From the NCBI GenBank assembly GCA_022820675.1, contig JAJEFC010000374.1, forward strand, positions 1 to 53,774: a stretch of DNA of 53,774 nucleotides, read 5' to 3'. The notes beneath the pieces were generated by a model, which was given only the letters and a program-made list of their open reading frames with translations, made no database searches and was not told the origin of the DNA. This document shows, in pieces, positions 53,262-53,774 of the stretch. Source of the DNA: Vicinamibacteria bacterium. GTDB lineage: Bacteria > Acidobacteriota > Vicinamibacteria > Vicinamibacterales > UBA8438. How positions within the stretch are numbered: the first letter of the stretch is position 1; the number at the start of each line of letters is the position of its first letter. Position numbers and translations under genes: made by a program.

Positions 53262-53774
53262 TCAGCTCTCCTCACGCCACAGACGCAACTGGTCCGGCTC
53301 GTCGATGCGGTCGTCGTAGGCCAGACGGTACAGGTTGTAGAGCGCCTCGAAGTCGCTGCCCGACGCCTCGACCGCGCCCTCGAGCGCGATTCCAGTGAAG
53401 GTCTTCGACGGCGGCAGGATCTCCAGCACGGCTTCGAGGGCCGCGAAGAAGCGCGGCTCTCGGTCCAGGCCGGCGCGGGCGAGCATATCCGCCGCAGCGG
53501 CCACGGACCGCCCGCGAGCCGCATGGGCCGCGTGGTGCAGGGCGTCGATCATCCCGCGCGACCCGTCGGCCGGCCCGAGCGCCCCGGCCGCCGCCCGCCG
53601 CGCGCTGTCCCAGAGATGCAGGTCGCTTCCCTTCTTGCCCGCGACCCGGCCGACCACACCGCCCTCCAGGTCAACGCCCACTGCTCGGGCCAACCGTAAC
53701 GCCTCGTCGTAGGCGAAGACCGGCGCCTTGAAGGCGTCCCAGGCCAGCACGAAGAACGCCGTCAGCGGATCGAG
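53262..53774 (-). CDS. DUF1156 (COG1743) adenine-specific DNA methyltransferase, C-terminal part (runs off the right edge)
   Basis: The frame is open to the window edge and supplies the last 170 residues. It opens with LDPLTAFFVLAWDAFKA, then YDEALRLARAVGVDL, VAGKKGSDLHLWD and a helical tail (IDALHHAAHAARG, FFAALEAVLEILPP, ALYNLYRLAYDD). This corresponds to the C-terminal region of DUF1156 methyltransferases, where the LDPxTxFxLLW block and the KKG turn are typical. Catalytic motifs lie outside the window. Such proteins are paired with a DUF499 ATPase and PLD-helicases in anti-phage islands, which fits the helicase downstream. Confidence 0.65.
   Translation of the reverse strand, partial: LDPLTAFFVLAWDAFKAPVFAYDEALRLARAVGVDLEGGVVGRVAGKKGSDLHLWDSARRAAAGALGPADGSRGMIDALHHAAHAARGRSVAAAADMLARAGLDREPRFFAALEAVLEILPPSKTFTGIALEGAVEASGSDFEALYNLYRLAYDDRIDEPDQLRLWREES

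Noticed and set aside
1..53774. tRNA, rRNA or phage/plasmid replication genes
   Set aside because: None recognised by eye; a covariance search would be needed to exclude small RNAs fully.

Overview
The window is 53.8 kb of very GC-rich bacterial DNA with long open frames on both strands. A TonB-dependent receptor carrying an N-terminal carboxypeptidase-regulatory-like domain, secreted beta-propeller and TPR proteins, MoxR/DUF58/vWA genes and PQQ enzymes together suggest a Gram-negative soil or marine bacterium, most likely Acidobacteriota (Vicinamibacteria-like). This is inference: there is no rRNA or other marker gene, and no tRNA was recognised.

Layout. 1-6.2 kb: cell-surface polysaccharide genes (a partial coiled-coil protein, a coiled-coil protein with a repeat tail, a GT4 glycosyltransferase and a large polytopic membrane protein). 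6.3-6.5 kb: a small non-autonomous mobile element with a 9-bp target duplication. 6.5-12.4 kb: tryptophanase-like lyase, small secreted proteins, and a secreted propeller-like protein with a CxxCH haem motif. 12.8-14.6 kb: AAA-ATPase/PD-(D/E)XK protein. 15.1-24.6 kb: TonB receptor, then a six-gene set MoxR - DUF58 - membrane protein - vWA - small one-TM protein - vWA. Its order matches mxaR-S-A-C-K-L of methanol dehydrogenase maturation clusters. 24.9-28.6 kb: ABC-type ATPase plus DUF4276/TOPRIM-like pair, an R-M remnant, an orphan HigA-like antitoxin, VapBC and a methyltransferase. 28.9-39.2 kb: a hydrolase, a TPR protein, an orphan CoA-transferase subunit B, a second copy of the mobile element, a RelE-like TA pair, an M20 peptidase, a MATE exporter and two GT2 glycosyltransferases. 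39.4-45.4 kb: pqqC, pqqA, a PQQ-dependent dehydrogenase, pqqB, pqqD and pqqE on alternating strands. 45.7-53.8 kb: a second AAA/PD-(D/E)XK protein, tandem Uma2 nucleases, and a probable defence operon (DUF1156 methyltransferase, PIN toxin fused to its antitoxin, PLD-SNF2 helicase).

How it may work together. The PQQ genes make the cofactor, the quinoprotein at 41-43 kb uses it in the periplasm, and the mxa-like operon may load metal into a quinoprotein dehydrogenase; the CxxCH protein could take part in electron transfer. No mxaF, mxaI or cytochrome cL gene is present in the window.

Intergenic DNA is unusually rich in repeats: the transposon-like element, a family of about 75-85 bp that fills gaps of the mxa-like operon, five palindrome-bearing 58-59 bp tandem units upstream of pqqA, and several short duplications of gene ends. 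The best-supported novel items are the mobile element pair, the fused PIN-antitoxin, the mxa-like operon with its repeats, and the repeat array before pqqA.
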